Below, piece by piece: positions 52,347 to 60,707 of a stretch of 64,000 bases of DNA (its first letter is position 1; the number at the start of each line of letters is the position of its first letter). A program made the position numbers and the translations under genes. The stretch is taken from positions 124,001 to 188,000 of the forward strand of contig CAYTWB010000002.1 of the NCBI GenBank assembly GCA_964441945.1, in the 5' to 3' direction. The notes beneath the pieces were generated by a model. That model was given only the letters and a program-made list of their open reading frames with translations. It ran no database searches and was not told the DNA's origin. The DNA comes from JADGQM01 sp964441945 (GTDB taxonomy: Bacteria; Desulfobacterota; Syntrophobacteria; Syntrophobacterales; Syntrophobacteraceae).

Positions 52347-53710
52347 GACCGCACCGCCTCCTCGATGAGTTGTTCAACGCGAGACTTGGCCTGTTCGAGA
52401 AGACGCTTGGCTTGCTGTTGCTTCTCCAGGCTGTCCCGCACGAGATCACCAATCGCTGACTGCCTGCTCGGATCAAGCAAAGGAACAACAAATCGGTCAA
52501 TGTCAGCAGGATACAATTCAGCCTGCGCACTTCCGCGCCCATGTTTCTGAGTCTGGAACCGTCCAACAACTGACTGAAAAACGAGCGCCATGTAGGCTGC
52601 GTCAGTTCCTGGAATCAAGCGGAGAATATTGACGTGATTGCTCGCCAGTGCCGGTGCGCTGCTCAGGTAGGCATTCGTTCGCCCGATGTATGCTCCGGTC
52701 GTGTAAATGAGCAGGTCATTCTCTCGGATATGCCCTTCAGAGGAGGACGCAAAAACTCGTTCACTGGTCTTCTGCAGTCCGTCATAGTCTATGTGCTGTG
52801 GCCCCAAATGCTGGCTGTTGACCACACCTACTGTCCCGTTTTGAACATATACCGGCTGAAGGCCACGCCGGTTCAGTATGCGGATGTCACATATCCGACG
52901 GCACTCAAAATTGGACAAGTGGTCGAGAAGCTGAGTGAATCGCGGCTGGTAATGCTGCGAATCCGTTCGGAGGCACTTCTCAAGTTCACTGAACCTGGCC
53001 GTGTAGCCCATAGGCTTGCGGAAACTGAGCTTGTCTAGCCCGAGTTCGGATTCGAGGAGCTGCTGGGCTTCGGAATATGATTTTTCGGCTTCGGCAAGAC
53101 AGCGAAATCTTAGCTTGATTAGATCGTCGACAACATGCTGAGCATCTATTCCGATTTTGGGAATCAGCAGGTTACCAAGTTTGCTTACCGGCAGATAGGG
53201 GTTCATCTGTTCGGTCCTCTCGCGGTCCGCGAGTTGCTGACCGAACTTTGAAATTAGGTAGGCCGCAATATATCCAGGATTCCAGCCATTCCGCAATCTG
53301 AGGACAGCAACATCCTGATTGACTACGGTTTCCCCTCGAAGGCCATAACAGGGAGACGCTTGAGCGATTCGCCGCTTTATGGTGACCACAATGCATTCAC
53401 TGGTTAGCGCTACACGATTGAGTTCGCCGACATAATGGCGCTTGCGAACACGTTTGCTGAGTCCGTAGTCAATGAGAAGAGGGGAAACGCATTCCACCGT
53501 GACAAAAAAGACTTCCCCTCTACTCAGGTCGTGTCTTAGAGGAGTGTGCCCACTTGTGATTCTTTCACAACAATCTCTGAGCCGGACAAGGGTCAGACGT
53601 GAATTAACGAGGTGATTCTCGAGATGCTTTGCATCATGAGAGTGATATTCGCCATCCATCCGTCCACGATGCACAACTTGCTGATACTGGGATTGGCTCC
53701 ATCTGGCCAT
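52343..53710 (-). CDS. hsdS: Type I restriction-modification specificity subunit HsdS
   Basis: HsdS recognises the bipartite target through two target-recognition domains. The 455-residue protein has two repeats of the TRD plus helix pattern: first half ending near residue 220 with LISKFGQQLADRERTEQMNP and LLIPKIGIDAQ, and second half with NHVNILRLIPGTDAAYM and PLLDPSRQSAIGDLV followed by a helix QQQAKRLLEQAKSRVEQLIEEA. The start ATG at 53710 overlaps the upstream stop (TGATG). Sequence specificity cannot be predicted. Confidence 0.92.
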   Translation of the reverse strand: MARWSQSQYQQVVHRGRMDGEYHSHDAKHLENHLVNSRLTLVRLRDCCERITSGHTPLRHDLSRGEVFFVTVECVSPLLIDYGLSKRVRKRHYVGELNRVALTSECIVVTIKRRIAQASPCYGLRGETVVNQDVAVLRLRNGWNPGYIAAYLISKFGQQLADRERTEQMNPYLPVSKLGNLLIPKIGIDAQHVVDDLIKLRFRCLAEAEKSYSEAQQLLESELGLDKLSFRKPMGYTARFSELEKCLRTDSQHYQPRFTQLLDHLSNFECRRICDIRILNRRGLQPVYVQNGTVGVVNSQHLGPQHIDYDGLQKTSERVFASSSEGHIRENDLLIYTTGAYIGRTNAYLSSAPALASNHVNILRLIPGTDAAYMALVFQSVVGRFQTQKHGRGSAQAELYPADIDRFVVPLLDPSRQSAIGDLVRDSLEKQQQAKRLLEQAKSRVEQLIEEAVRS

Positions 53711-54282
53711 CACTCTACCTCCCAGAAATCAAACCCCTGCTCCTGAGCAGACTGCACAAATGCTTCGGCAACACAGAGTTCTTCGTCGGGAATCCTAGCG
53801 GCATCCGCCAGATCGTCAGCCGTAAGGTCGAAATTGACCAGGTCCTGGTCCACAGCCAGCTGGCCTTCCTGGGGATGACCGTCAGGGAATTGCACCAGGC
53901 TGCCGTCTTCGTCCACCAGGTACTCGTAATCACCCGAGTTGTTCTTGCCGCCGCGTTCGCTCACGGCCATGAAGATGGGATAGTCGAGCCTTTTGGCCAC
54001 CTCGGCGGCAATCCAGCGTTCCTTCAGAGTACCGATCAGGTCGGCGTCGGCGAGCACCAGCTCAAGTTTGCCCCGGTTGCTGAGCAGCTTCATTTTGTAT
54101 TCCGCAAGCGGGATTTCATTTTCCAGTTGTTTGATTTCGGCCTTGACCGACTTTTGCCAGGCTTTCTGTTTCTCCTGGAGGGCTTTGAGCGCAGCCTTCT
54201 GGCCGTCCTTGATCCCTTTCAAATGAGCGCGCAGGTCGCTCTTGCTCCCCTCCCATTGGCCGGTAATGGCTTCGAGCTCCAT
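53710..54282 (-). pseudogene. C-terminal part of HsdM separated by an in-frame TGA
   Basis: This fragment is the continuation of hsdM: it is in the same frame, directly after the TGA at 54417-54415, and reads coding-like from the first codon (TLPQEELISQAEEHWDDLK). The first ATG appears only 45 codons later, at 54282. It has a coiled coil and then the HsdM C-terminal block PIFMAVSERGGKNNSGDYEY, typical of type I methyltransferases, and ends EQGFDFWEVE. As a separate protein it would lack the N-terminal coil. It may be made by reinitiation, or hsdM may be inactivated. Confidence 0.75.
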
Positions 54283-54414
54283 CTGGTGCTGCTGTTGCAG
54301 GGCTTCGATGTCGCTGTCAAGGTCGGAGAGTTTTTGTTTTGCTCGGATGAGTTGCGCCTTGAGATCGTCCCAATGCTCCTCGGCCTGGCTGATCAGCTCC
54401 TCTTGCGGCAGAGT

Positions 54415-54417
54415 TCA
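54415..54417 (-). other. In-frame TGA interrupting hsdM
   Basis: The TGA separates hsdM from its C-terminal part with no frame change. The downstream codons begin at once with coding-like sequence and no ATG, GTG or TTG for 44 codons. Nonsense mutation, base-call error and readthrough are all possible. No convincing SECIS hairpin follows, so selenocysteine is unlikely despite selB in this genome. Confidence 0.7.
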
Positions 54418-56469
54418 TTCGGCAGCCATGCGCCACTCCTCTTCCTCGGCTTCCCCGGCATCCTCGGCCACCTCCTGCTCCGCCTCGAGTTCCGCAAAAG
54501 TTTCCACCATGAGGTCAGCGATTTCCTCCGGGATCTCTTCTTCGGGAATGTCTACCAGATACCGATGATGGCCAAGCAGCTCCCTGAGCTGCTGCTCATA
54601 ATCCGGGCACGCCCCGGCTACTTGCTGTTTCACCTGTTGGATGTTCTGCAACTGCTCGGCAGTGTATTTCTGAAAGAACAGGACGGAGGTCTTAGTACCG
54701 GTATGTGGCTTGAAGGTGTTGGGGTGCAAGCCTACCACGGCCAGCAGGCGGGCTTTCTTGAGAATCCACTCCCGGATAAAAGCCAACGAAGAATTGTTGA
54801 ACTTGCCCTGGGGGAGAACGATGGCGGCGCGCCCGCCGGGTTTGAGCATCTTCAGGACGCGTTCGATGAACAAGACATCCCGCTCCTCTTTGGGCGCCTT
54901 GTCCTTGGCCCGTTTGAGAGCGGGTTTGGCCAGCTCGTAATGAGCGAGCATCTTGCGGTCTTTCATCTCCCCAGCAAAAGGGGGATTGGTCATGATCACG
55001 TCGAATTTCAGGTCTTCGAAGTACTCCCACGCATGGTCTTCATCCTTCAGCATTTCATGGTCGGGGATCTTCCTGGCCGTCAGTTTCGCCCGCCGCAAGC
55101 CGTACATGAGGGCCTGACCCGAGGCCGTCTCGTACCAGGTGGTGGGATCGAGGCTGCTCACATCGGGACCGAAGATGTTGGTATGGCCGTCACCCGCAAT
55201 AAGCATGAGCGCGCGGGAAGTCTTGGCGGCGCGGGTTTCGAAGTCGATGCCCCAAAGGTATTTCGAAGCGTATTTGAACTTGCGCTGTTCCCGGGCATCG
55301 TGATCCCTCGCGGGATAACACCAGTCCATGGTGTGCAGCAGGAAGCCGGCCGATCCACAGGCCGGGTCCATGACGTATTCGTGTTGCTTCGGGTTGAGCA
55401 TGCGCACGCACATCTCCACCACATGGCGCGGAGTGAAGAACTGCCCTTTCTTTTTCTTGGCTTCGGTCGGGAGAAGGTACTCGAAAGCATCATCCATGAT
55501 GCGGAGGTTCGAGCCCATGAGCCGCACACCCTCGATGGGGCCGACGCAGACTTGCAGATGCCGTTTGGTGAGTTCGATGTCTTCGCCCTCTTTGAAAATG
55601 CCGGGCCATTCTTCGGCGGCCTTGCGGAAGAGCGCATTCATCCGGTCATAGGTGATATCGGGGTCGAGGGCTTTGCTGAATTGGACCTCCTTGCCCTTCC
55701 GCTTCTCCTGGGCTTCTTTCTCATCCCAGATTTTGGCAAAAATGAGCTTGAAGATCTCGTTGAACTCATCCTTGCCACTGTCGGCGAGGACGAGTTCCTC
55801 GAGATCTTGAATGATCTGTTTGAAGTTGAATTCCCTTCTCAGCTGCAGGAGGGTCTTTTTCGTTTCAAGGACGTCTTTCGCGTCCTGGCCGCGCCGGGGA
55901 ATATCGAAGAGGGTGTCGTCGAATTCCTTAGGGTAGGGGCGGTAGAGGATGATGCTGTCGCTGCCGTTGGACCAGACCGCAACCGGCGCGCCTTTGGCGT
56001 TCATGTAGCTCTTGAGCTGTTCGATACCATCCTTGCGCTTGGGTTTCTTGCACTCGACAATGATTTTCGGGGTTTCCTTGGTGGCGTCGGTATAGACTAT
56101 GATATCGGCCGCTTTGGTTCCCACCTCGGTGCCGAATCGGACGCTCTTTTCCAGGTCGATCTCATCAGGCTGGTAGCCGTATTGGTGGATCAGTTTGTAG
56201 ACCCAGAGCTGCCGGACGATTTCCTCCGGGGCCGTCTTTCCGCCCTCCACATAGACCTGGACCTCTTCGTTTCCCGAAGAAAACGGAATGAAGCTCTTCA
56301 GGTAGTATTTGGTCTTGCCCGCATCGCGGCCCGTTTCCGCAATTTTTGGGTAAATGGCGAGGATCTCTTGGATCGGTTTGCCGAGGGTGTCGAATTCGGT
56401 AAGCTCATATTTGATGCCCGGTTCCTTGAAGATGCGGTCGATGATTTCCTTGCTTGACATGCTTGTCAT
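54415..56469 (-). CDS. hsdM: HsdM-type N6-adenine methyltransferase with N-terminal nuclease-like domain
   Basis: From the ATG at 56469 the protein has 684 residues. Residues about 50-185 form a PD-(D/E)xK-like domain as found at the start of HsdR proteins: Asp122 in ADIIVY and Glu139-x-Lys141 in IIVECKK, so the active-site triad looks intact. The methyltransferase follows: motif I DPACGSAGFLLH, motif IV IMTNPPFAGE, and an HsdM-type helical N-domain with the FTPRHVVEMCVRM block. Nuclease and methyltransferase in one chain resemble type IIG, but an HsdS gene is present. The frame ends at TGA; the C-terminal part continues after it. Confidence 0.9.
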   Translation of the reverse strand: MTSMSSKEIIDRIFKEPGIKYELTEFDTLGKPIQEILAIYPKIAETGRDAGKTKYYLKSFIPFSSGNEEVQVYVEGGKTAPEEIVRQLWVYKLIHQYGYQPDEIDLEKSVRFGTEVGTKAADIIVYTDATKETPKIIVECKKPKRKDGIEQLKSYMNAKGAPVAVWSNGSDSIILYRPYPKEFDDTLFDIPRRGQDAKDVLETKKTLLQLRREFNFKQIIQDLEELVLADSGKDEFNEIFKLIFAKIWDEKEAQEKRKGKEVQFSKALDPDITYDRMNALFRKAAEEWPGIFKEGEDIELTKRHLQVCVGPIEGVRLMGSNLRIMDDAFEYLLPTEAKKKKGQFFTPRHVVEMCVRMLNPKQHEYVMDPACGSAGFLLHTMDWCYPARDHDAREQRKFKYASKYLWGIDFETRAAKTSRALMLIAGDGHTNIFGPDVSSLDPTTWYETASGQALMYGLRRAKLTARKIPDHEMLKDEDHAWEYFEDLKFDVIMTNPPFAGEMKDRKMLAHYELAKPALKRAKDKAPKEERDVLFIERVLKMLKPGGRAAIVLPQGKFNNSSLAFIREWILKKARLLAVVGLHPNTFKPHTGTKTSVLFFQKYTAEQLQNIQQVKQQVAGACPDYEQQLRELLGHHRYLVDIPEEEIPEEIADLMVETFAELEAEQEVAEDAGEAEEEEWRMAAE

Positions 56470-56559
56470 CGTGACAGCCCCCACGTAGCTTCGTTCAGGA
56501 ATGGCAACAGGGAAATGGTTTCGTCTTTGGCTAGCAGGTACATCGGTGACGGTCAAGGA

Positions 56560-56693
56560 TATTTTGGATATTTTGGCTCCAGGCCTTCATATCCTGGTTG
56601 TCTATGGGTTTTGCATCACGTATTACTACTGCCGTCTATCTTCCAGACCCGGGGCTCTGGTTGTCGGGTTTTCTAAAGAGGAGGTCACCATGA
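56560..56693 (+). pseudogene. Remnant of a DUF4258-type toxin
   Basis: Two frames hold pieces that fit the end of DUF4258 toxins: RPSYPGCL in one frame near 56581-56604, and ITTAVYLPDPGLWLSGFLKR in another ending at TGA 56691-56693. Family members typically end with a PSCL block, then ITAYxPDPxxW and basic residues. The stop overlaps the antitoxin ATG (ATGA), as in intact modules. No complete frame exists, so it is dead. The match is by pattern and could be wrong. Confidence 0.45.
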
Positions 56694-57034
56694 GGTGCAT
56701 TCTATGCCGGCAGGGTGAGACCCATGCGGGGCAGGTTACGGTCATGCAGCAACGGGGCGACACGATTGTGATCATCAAGGAGGTTCCTGCCGACGTGTGT
56801 GAGAATTGTGGGGAGTATTATCTCTCAAAGCACGTCACCTCTCTGGTCTTGAAGAAGGGAGAAGAAGCGGTTCGCAAAGGGGCTAAGTTGAAATCCTCCG
56901 CTTTGCTGCGTGATAGGTCCTTGGAGCCTTCCAGGCAGGGCAGGCGACGTCCTGAGGAGAGTACTTCGCAATTGCAGATCTTTCCTCCATCACGGGGTTT
57001 TCAGCCTGATCGCGATTCCGTGCCGGATCAGTGA
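56690..57034 (+). pseudogene. YgiT/MqsA-like zinc-finger antitoxin with frameshifted end
   Basis: The first 65 residues match the YgiT-type zinc finger: CILC near the start and CENCGEYY at residue about 43, with a helix KKGEEAVRKGA. Normal members end soon after with a VEILRYAA-like tail. Exactly that tail (VEILRFAA, then TGA at 56911-56913) is present in the neighbouring frame, so loss of one G near 56884 has extended the protein by about 45 unrelated residues. AGGAGG precedes the ATG at 56690. Zinc-finger function may survive; the new tail is probably meaningless. Confidence 0.75.
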
Positions 57035-57279
57035 TAGGTTGGGCGCTTGTCCTTGTTGTCTTCCACGATGGTCAGGCGGGTTTTCCTTTTCCCTCTGGTC
57101 GAAAATCGCTTCGGGTCCTCCGGCTGCTTCCAGCTGCGAAAAGCCCTCCAGGCCGCCACGGCTGCCAATAACCCCCCAAGGACCGCCATACCGACACCGA
57201 TCATGAAATCATCCGCGAGGGACAGGACGCCGGCATAGGCTATGGTCGCTCCCAACAGGATCAGGCTGATAGATTTCAT
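57028..57279 (-). CDS. Small membrane protein (83 aa)
   Basis: Two hydrophobic helices at residues about 4-22 and 26-47 (LLGATIAYAGVL; FMIGVGMAVLGGLLAAVAAW) are followed by a positively charged cytoplasmic tail with many Lys and Arg. No known family. It starts five bases after the glgX stop and is therefore probably translated with glgX. Its end overlaps the frameshifted tail of the convergent antitoxin gene by seven bases. Confidence 0.7.
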   Translation of the reverse strand: MKSISLILLGATIAYAGVLSLADDFMIGVGMAVLGGLLAAVAAWRAFRSWKQPEDPKRFSTRGKRKTRLTIVEDNKDKRPTYH

Positions 57280-57283
57280 TGCT

Positions 57284-59368
57284 TCAAGTCCGCCTTTTCA
57301 ACGGTTTCTCCAGAACGACAACCGATCTGGCTCTCACCAGGTAACGGCTACTGGACAGCGGGATGCCGGCCTCCCCCGATTCAACGATGTCTTCGGGATC
57401 AGGCAGACCGGTGTCGACCACTCGTCGCCATTCTTCCTTTCGGCCCTCCTGAACGGCAAACGATCTATCCTCCCAGAAGGCATTGATCATGACATAAATG
57501 TCGCTGTCGTTCAGAGCCGCCCCCCTGAGGAAATAGGCGAGAGAATGGGAGTCACGGGACAGATCCACATCGGCCGTATTCCCGTACCACTTCACATCTC
57601 CCCGCCAGTACCGGTTTCTCCCGATGGAAGGGTGGGCTTTGCGAAAGGCAATCATCAGTTTGAAAAATCGAAACATATCCCTGTTCTGCTGGAGCAGGTC
57701 CCAATTCAACCAGGTGATTTCATTGTCCTGGTTATAGGGATTGTTGTTTCCCCGCTGGGTATTCATGAATTCATCTCCGGCGCAAAACATGGGGGTCCCG
57801 TTGGCCAGCATCAGCAGGCAAAAGAAATTCTTAATCTGCCGGCGTCGCAGGGCCATCATTTCCGGGGGAACATCGGAGTCGCCTTCCCACCCGCAGTTCC
57901 AGCTGCGATTGTCATCTGTTCCATCCGTATTGTCATGCCCATTGGCTTCATTGTGCTTCTGATTGTAGGCGACGAGATCATACAGGCAGAAGCCGTCGTG
58001 CGCGGTGATGTAATTGACGCTCTGATACGGCCGGTACACCTCCACCGGGCCCTCTGGAAACAGGTCATCGCTGCCGTAGAGACGCTGCATCAGTGCGCCG
58101 ACCTTTCCCGGGTCTCCTTTCACAAACGATCGAACATCATCCCGAAACAGACCGTTCCACTGCCGCCACTGGAGGCCGGGAAAAGTCCGTCCAAGAAGAT
58201 AACTGCCGACATCCCATGCTTCAGCGACCAGCCTCAGATCATGCAAATACCCCAGGAGACTGATCTCGGGAATCAAGGGCGGGTCCTTGGTGTTCACCGA
58301 ACCATCAAGATCGCGCGTGAATATGGATGCCAGGTCAAACCGGAAGCCGTCCACGTGCATGGTTGCTGCCCAATGGTCCAGGCTGAAAAGGATCATCACC
58401 CGAACAGCGGGGTGAGCACACTTCAATGTGTTGCCGCAGCCGGTATCATTGACATAGGCGCCGGTCTGCTGGTTGGTCAGATAGTAGCTCCTGTTGTCGA
58501 TCCCTCTATAACTGTAGGTTGGACCATCTTCGCCTGCTTCGCTGGTGTGGTTGTACACCACGTCCAGCCACACTTCGATCCCGGCACTGTGCAAAGCTTT
58601 CACCATATCGCGGAACTCCCGGGAGGGGTCTCCGCATGCATAGTCCCGGTGGGGCGAGAAGAAGTTCAGGGTCATGTAACCCCAGTAGTTCCCTTCCTGG
58701 GGATCAAACTGATAAACGGGCAGGAGCTCGACGACCGTGATCCCGAGCTCCTTGAGGTAAGGGATTTTTTCGACAAGACCGGCAAAAGTACCCCGCTTCT
58801 CCGGGCTGACCCCCGAATTGGACTTGGCGGTAAACCCCTTGACGTGGAGTTCGTAGACGACGAGATCATGGCTGTGGCGAGGGCGAGGGTCCGCACCCCA
58901 GGCGAAAGGCTTCTGAACTCCAGGGAGACGCCCCAAAGGCGCCTTCCCATCCGTTGGCTCAGGCTTTTTGGCGGCTTTGCGGCTGAAACCCGGAGGAAAG
59001 AAGACGGAGTGAGCAAACGGGTCCAGGAGCACCTTCCGGACGTCAAAGCGGTGCCCCTTGGAGGGAGCGAAGGGGCCGTCAACCCGGTAACCGTAGAAGG
59101 CTGCTCCAGACAGCCTTTCTTCCGGCACCAGGCAGTGCCATATCAGGCCGGTCTTGTTGAGGATGGGGTCAAAAGCATATTCGTGGACCGGTTTGACGAG
59201 ATCATTTTCGGCATAGAGAAGAAGCGTTACGCTCCTCGCATGTCGCGAATAGAGGGCAAAATTAAAACCTCTTTGAGATTCGACCCAGGTCGCTCCGAGG
59301 GGCCATGGTGCACCCTCAACTTTTTCCCACTCATCAATGATCTCAAAGGTGCCATCAGTTTCCAGCAT
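57284..59368 (-). CDS. glgX: Glycogen debranching enzyme / isoamylase-type GH13
   Basis: A 694-residue GH13 enzyme that removes alpha-1,6 branches from glycogen or limit dextrins. An N-terminal beta domain (residues about 15-115, CBM48-like) precedes the barrel. Conserved regions are DVVYNHTSE near residue 255, GFRFDLAS with the nucleophile Asp near 338, VAEAWD with the acid Glu near 370 and YITAHDGFCLYD with the third Asp. The subtype could be GlgX or TreX/isoamylase; GlgX is preferred by context and length. It follows fabD after 46 bases, an unexpected pairing. Confidence 0.92.
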   Translation of the reverse strand: MLETDGTFEIIDEWEKVEGAPWPLGATWVESQRGFNFALYSRHARSVTLLLYAENDLVKPVHEYAFDPILNKTGLIWHCLVPEERLSGAAFYGYRVDGPFAPSKGHRFDVRKVLLDPFAHSVFFPPGFSRKAAKKPEPTDGKAPLGRLPGVQKPFAWGADPRPRHSHDLVVYELHVKGFTAKSNSGVSPEKRGTFAGLVEKIPYLKELGITVVELLPVYQFDPQEGNYWGYMTLNFFSPHRDYACGDPSREFRDMVKALHSAGIEVWLDVVYNHTSEAGEDGPTYSYRGIDNRSYYLTNQQTGAYVNDTGCGNTLKCAHPAVRVMILFSLDHWAATMHVDGFRFDLASIFTRDLDGSVNTKDPPLIPEISLLGYLHDLRLVAEAWDVGSYLLGRTFPGLQWRQWNGLFRDDVRSFVKGDPGKVGALMQRLYGSDDLFPEGPVEVYRPYQSVNYITAHDGFCLYDLVAYNQKHNEANGHDNTDGTDDNRSWNCGWEGDSDVPPEMMALRRRQIKNFFCLLMLANGTPMFCAGDEFMNTQRGNNNPYNQDNEITWLNWDLLQQNRDMFRFFKLMIAFRKAHPSIGRNRYWRGDVKWYGNTADVDLSRDSHSLAYFLRGAALNDSDIYVMINAFWEDRSFAVQEGRKEEWRRVVDTGLPDPEDIVESGEAGIPLSSSRYLVRARSVVVLEKPLKRRT

Positions 59369-59414
59369 GGTTCAACCAACCGCTCCGCAAACAACGACGG
59401 AAAACCCGACTCCA

Positions 59415-60335
59415 TCACTGATTCGCCTGCAGGAAGCCGGCGAGGCTTGCGGCATCTTCTACGTTGAGCACCTTTACACCCTTGTTGATCCGGCGCATCA
59501 GGCCTCGAAGGACCTTCTTGGGGCCAACCTCCACGAAGCACTTGTGCCCATCGGCAATAAGCCTTTCAACAGACTGCTGCCATAACACCGGGCTGCAGAT
59601 TTGATCAACCAGTTTGTCCGCCACTTGAGCAGCGCTCTGGAGTGGCATCGCATCCACATTATTGAGCACCGGGATTTGAGGTTCGCGAAAATTGACCCTT
59701 CGGACAAAGGGCTCGAATCTCTCACGAGCCGGATTCATAGAGCGACTATGCCACGGGCCGCTCACATTTAGCTTAACACACTTCTTGGCTCCGGCACGCT
59801 CACACAGCTCCACGGCTTGATCGATCAGGGCTGCCGGGCCGGTTATGATGATTTGCTCGGGGCAATTGATGTTGGCGATTTCCACCCCGCACTCCTTGCA
59901 GATATCGCTGATCCGGTCGAGGTCCAGGTCCATAATAGCGGCCATGGCCCCCGGGTTTTCCTGGGAAGCCTGGTGCATGTAAGATCCGCGCAACCGCACA
60001 AGCTCCAGGACATCCTTCAAATCGAGGACGTCTGCAGCGTAGAGCGCGCTGTATTCTCCCAGGCTGTGACCGGCAACTGCCGTCGGGTACATCTCATGAA
60101 GCTGCATCACGGTGAAACAAGCTAGATTCACCACCGTGATGGCAGGCTGAACGTTTTCGGTAAGCACCAACACTTCTTCGGGACCTTCAAAACAGAGCCT
60201 TGCAATGTCCATTTGCAGAATATCAGCGGCCTGGGAGAAAAGATCTCGAACCTCGCTGTAGCTCTCGTAAAACTCCTGTCCCATACCGACGTAATGCGAT
60301 CCCTGGCCAGGGAAGAGAAAAACCCAATCATGCAT
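59415..60335 (-). CDS. fabD: Malonyl-CoA:ACP transacylase
   Basis: FabD loads malonyl groups on ACP for fatty-acid synthesis. The nucleophile elbow is AGHSLGEYSAL near residue 89, with N-terminal FLFPGQGSHYVGMG (oxyanion Gln) and the catalytic His in GPWHSRSM near 195. Length is 306 residues. The start at 60335 is favoured by AAAGGAG eight bases upstream; a TTG at 60341 is less likely. The rest of the fab cluster is not in the window. Confidence 0.94.
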   Translation of the reverse strand: MHDWVFLFPGQGSHYVGMGQEFYESYSEVRDLFSQAADILQMDIARLCFEGPEEVLVLTENVQPAITVVNLACFTVMQLHEMYPTAVAGHSLGEYSALYAADVLDLKDVLELVRLRGSYMHQASQENPGAMAAIMDLDLDRISDICKECGVEIANINCPEQIIITGPAALIDQAVELCERAGAKKCVKLNVSGPWHSRSMNPARERFEPFVRRVNFREPQIPVLNNVDAMPLQSAAQVADKLVDQICSPVLWQQSVERLIADGHKCFVEVGPKKVLRGLMRRINKGVKVLNVEDAASLAGFLQANQ

Positions 60336-60707
60336 GGCCAATGCTCCTTTGAAAACTGAAAGTACCGGCGCAACTGTCCGGATTCATTGATTGAGCATGC
60401 TTTTATTCGCCTTGGAGAGGCTTGTCAAGGTTGAATATGTCTTTTGGAGAATGATGGATGAAAAAGGGTTGGCGATTCTCCGAGAGTATGGTTAGATTCT
60501 AGCACTTGAACACAGGTTGGACGGCCTGATCGGGTTTCCTCCTGATCTGAGTCGTGCTGTGTAATCGGTCGTATGGCGCCTGCAAAAGCGGATATCTTGC
60601 GAACGCTCGTTTTCGGGGGTTCCGCCTGCAGCAGAACGGGGCTGGGCGGTTCAGCATGGAGAGCTCGCTCTACCCGCGTTTTCTTTCAACATTTGAACGA
60701 GGTGACA
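60336..60707. other. Divergent intergenic region between fabD and mlaC
   Basis: The 372 bases hold no supported gene. On the minus strand a fabD promoter is likely (60400-60428). On the plus strand TTGGCG (60469-60474), 17 bases and TTAGAT (60492-60497) form a weak promoter candidate for mlaC. A frame starting at 60573 reads into mlaC but its first 45 codons look non-coding. Confidence 0.45.
60400..60428 (-). promoter_or_regulatory. Sigma-70 promoter for fabD
   Basis: Minus strand: perfect TTGACA (60423-60428), 17 bases, TAAAAG (60400-60405). Transcription would begin about 57 bases before the fabD ATG. The -35 match is full and the -10 match four of six. Confidence 0.45.

Noticed and set aside
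54370..54417. Selenocysteine codon for the in-frame TGA of hsdM
   Set aside because: selB is in this genome, but no good hairpin with the expected loop follows the TGA; the palindrome GCTGATCAGC is too short to leave a loop, and HsdM has no known Sec position.
53629..56457. A 942-codon plus-strand frame
   Set aside because: It is the antisense shadow of hsdM; its length comes from codon bias of the true gene. No domain is recognisable.
46265..56469. Complete DNA phosphorothioation (Dnd) system
   Set aside because: DndA, DndB and DndC are absent; only DndD-like and DndE-like parts are present.
57242..59467. A 741-codon plus-strand frame
   Set aside because: Antisense shadow of glgX, which has all GH13 motifs on the minus strand.
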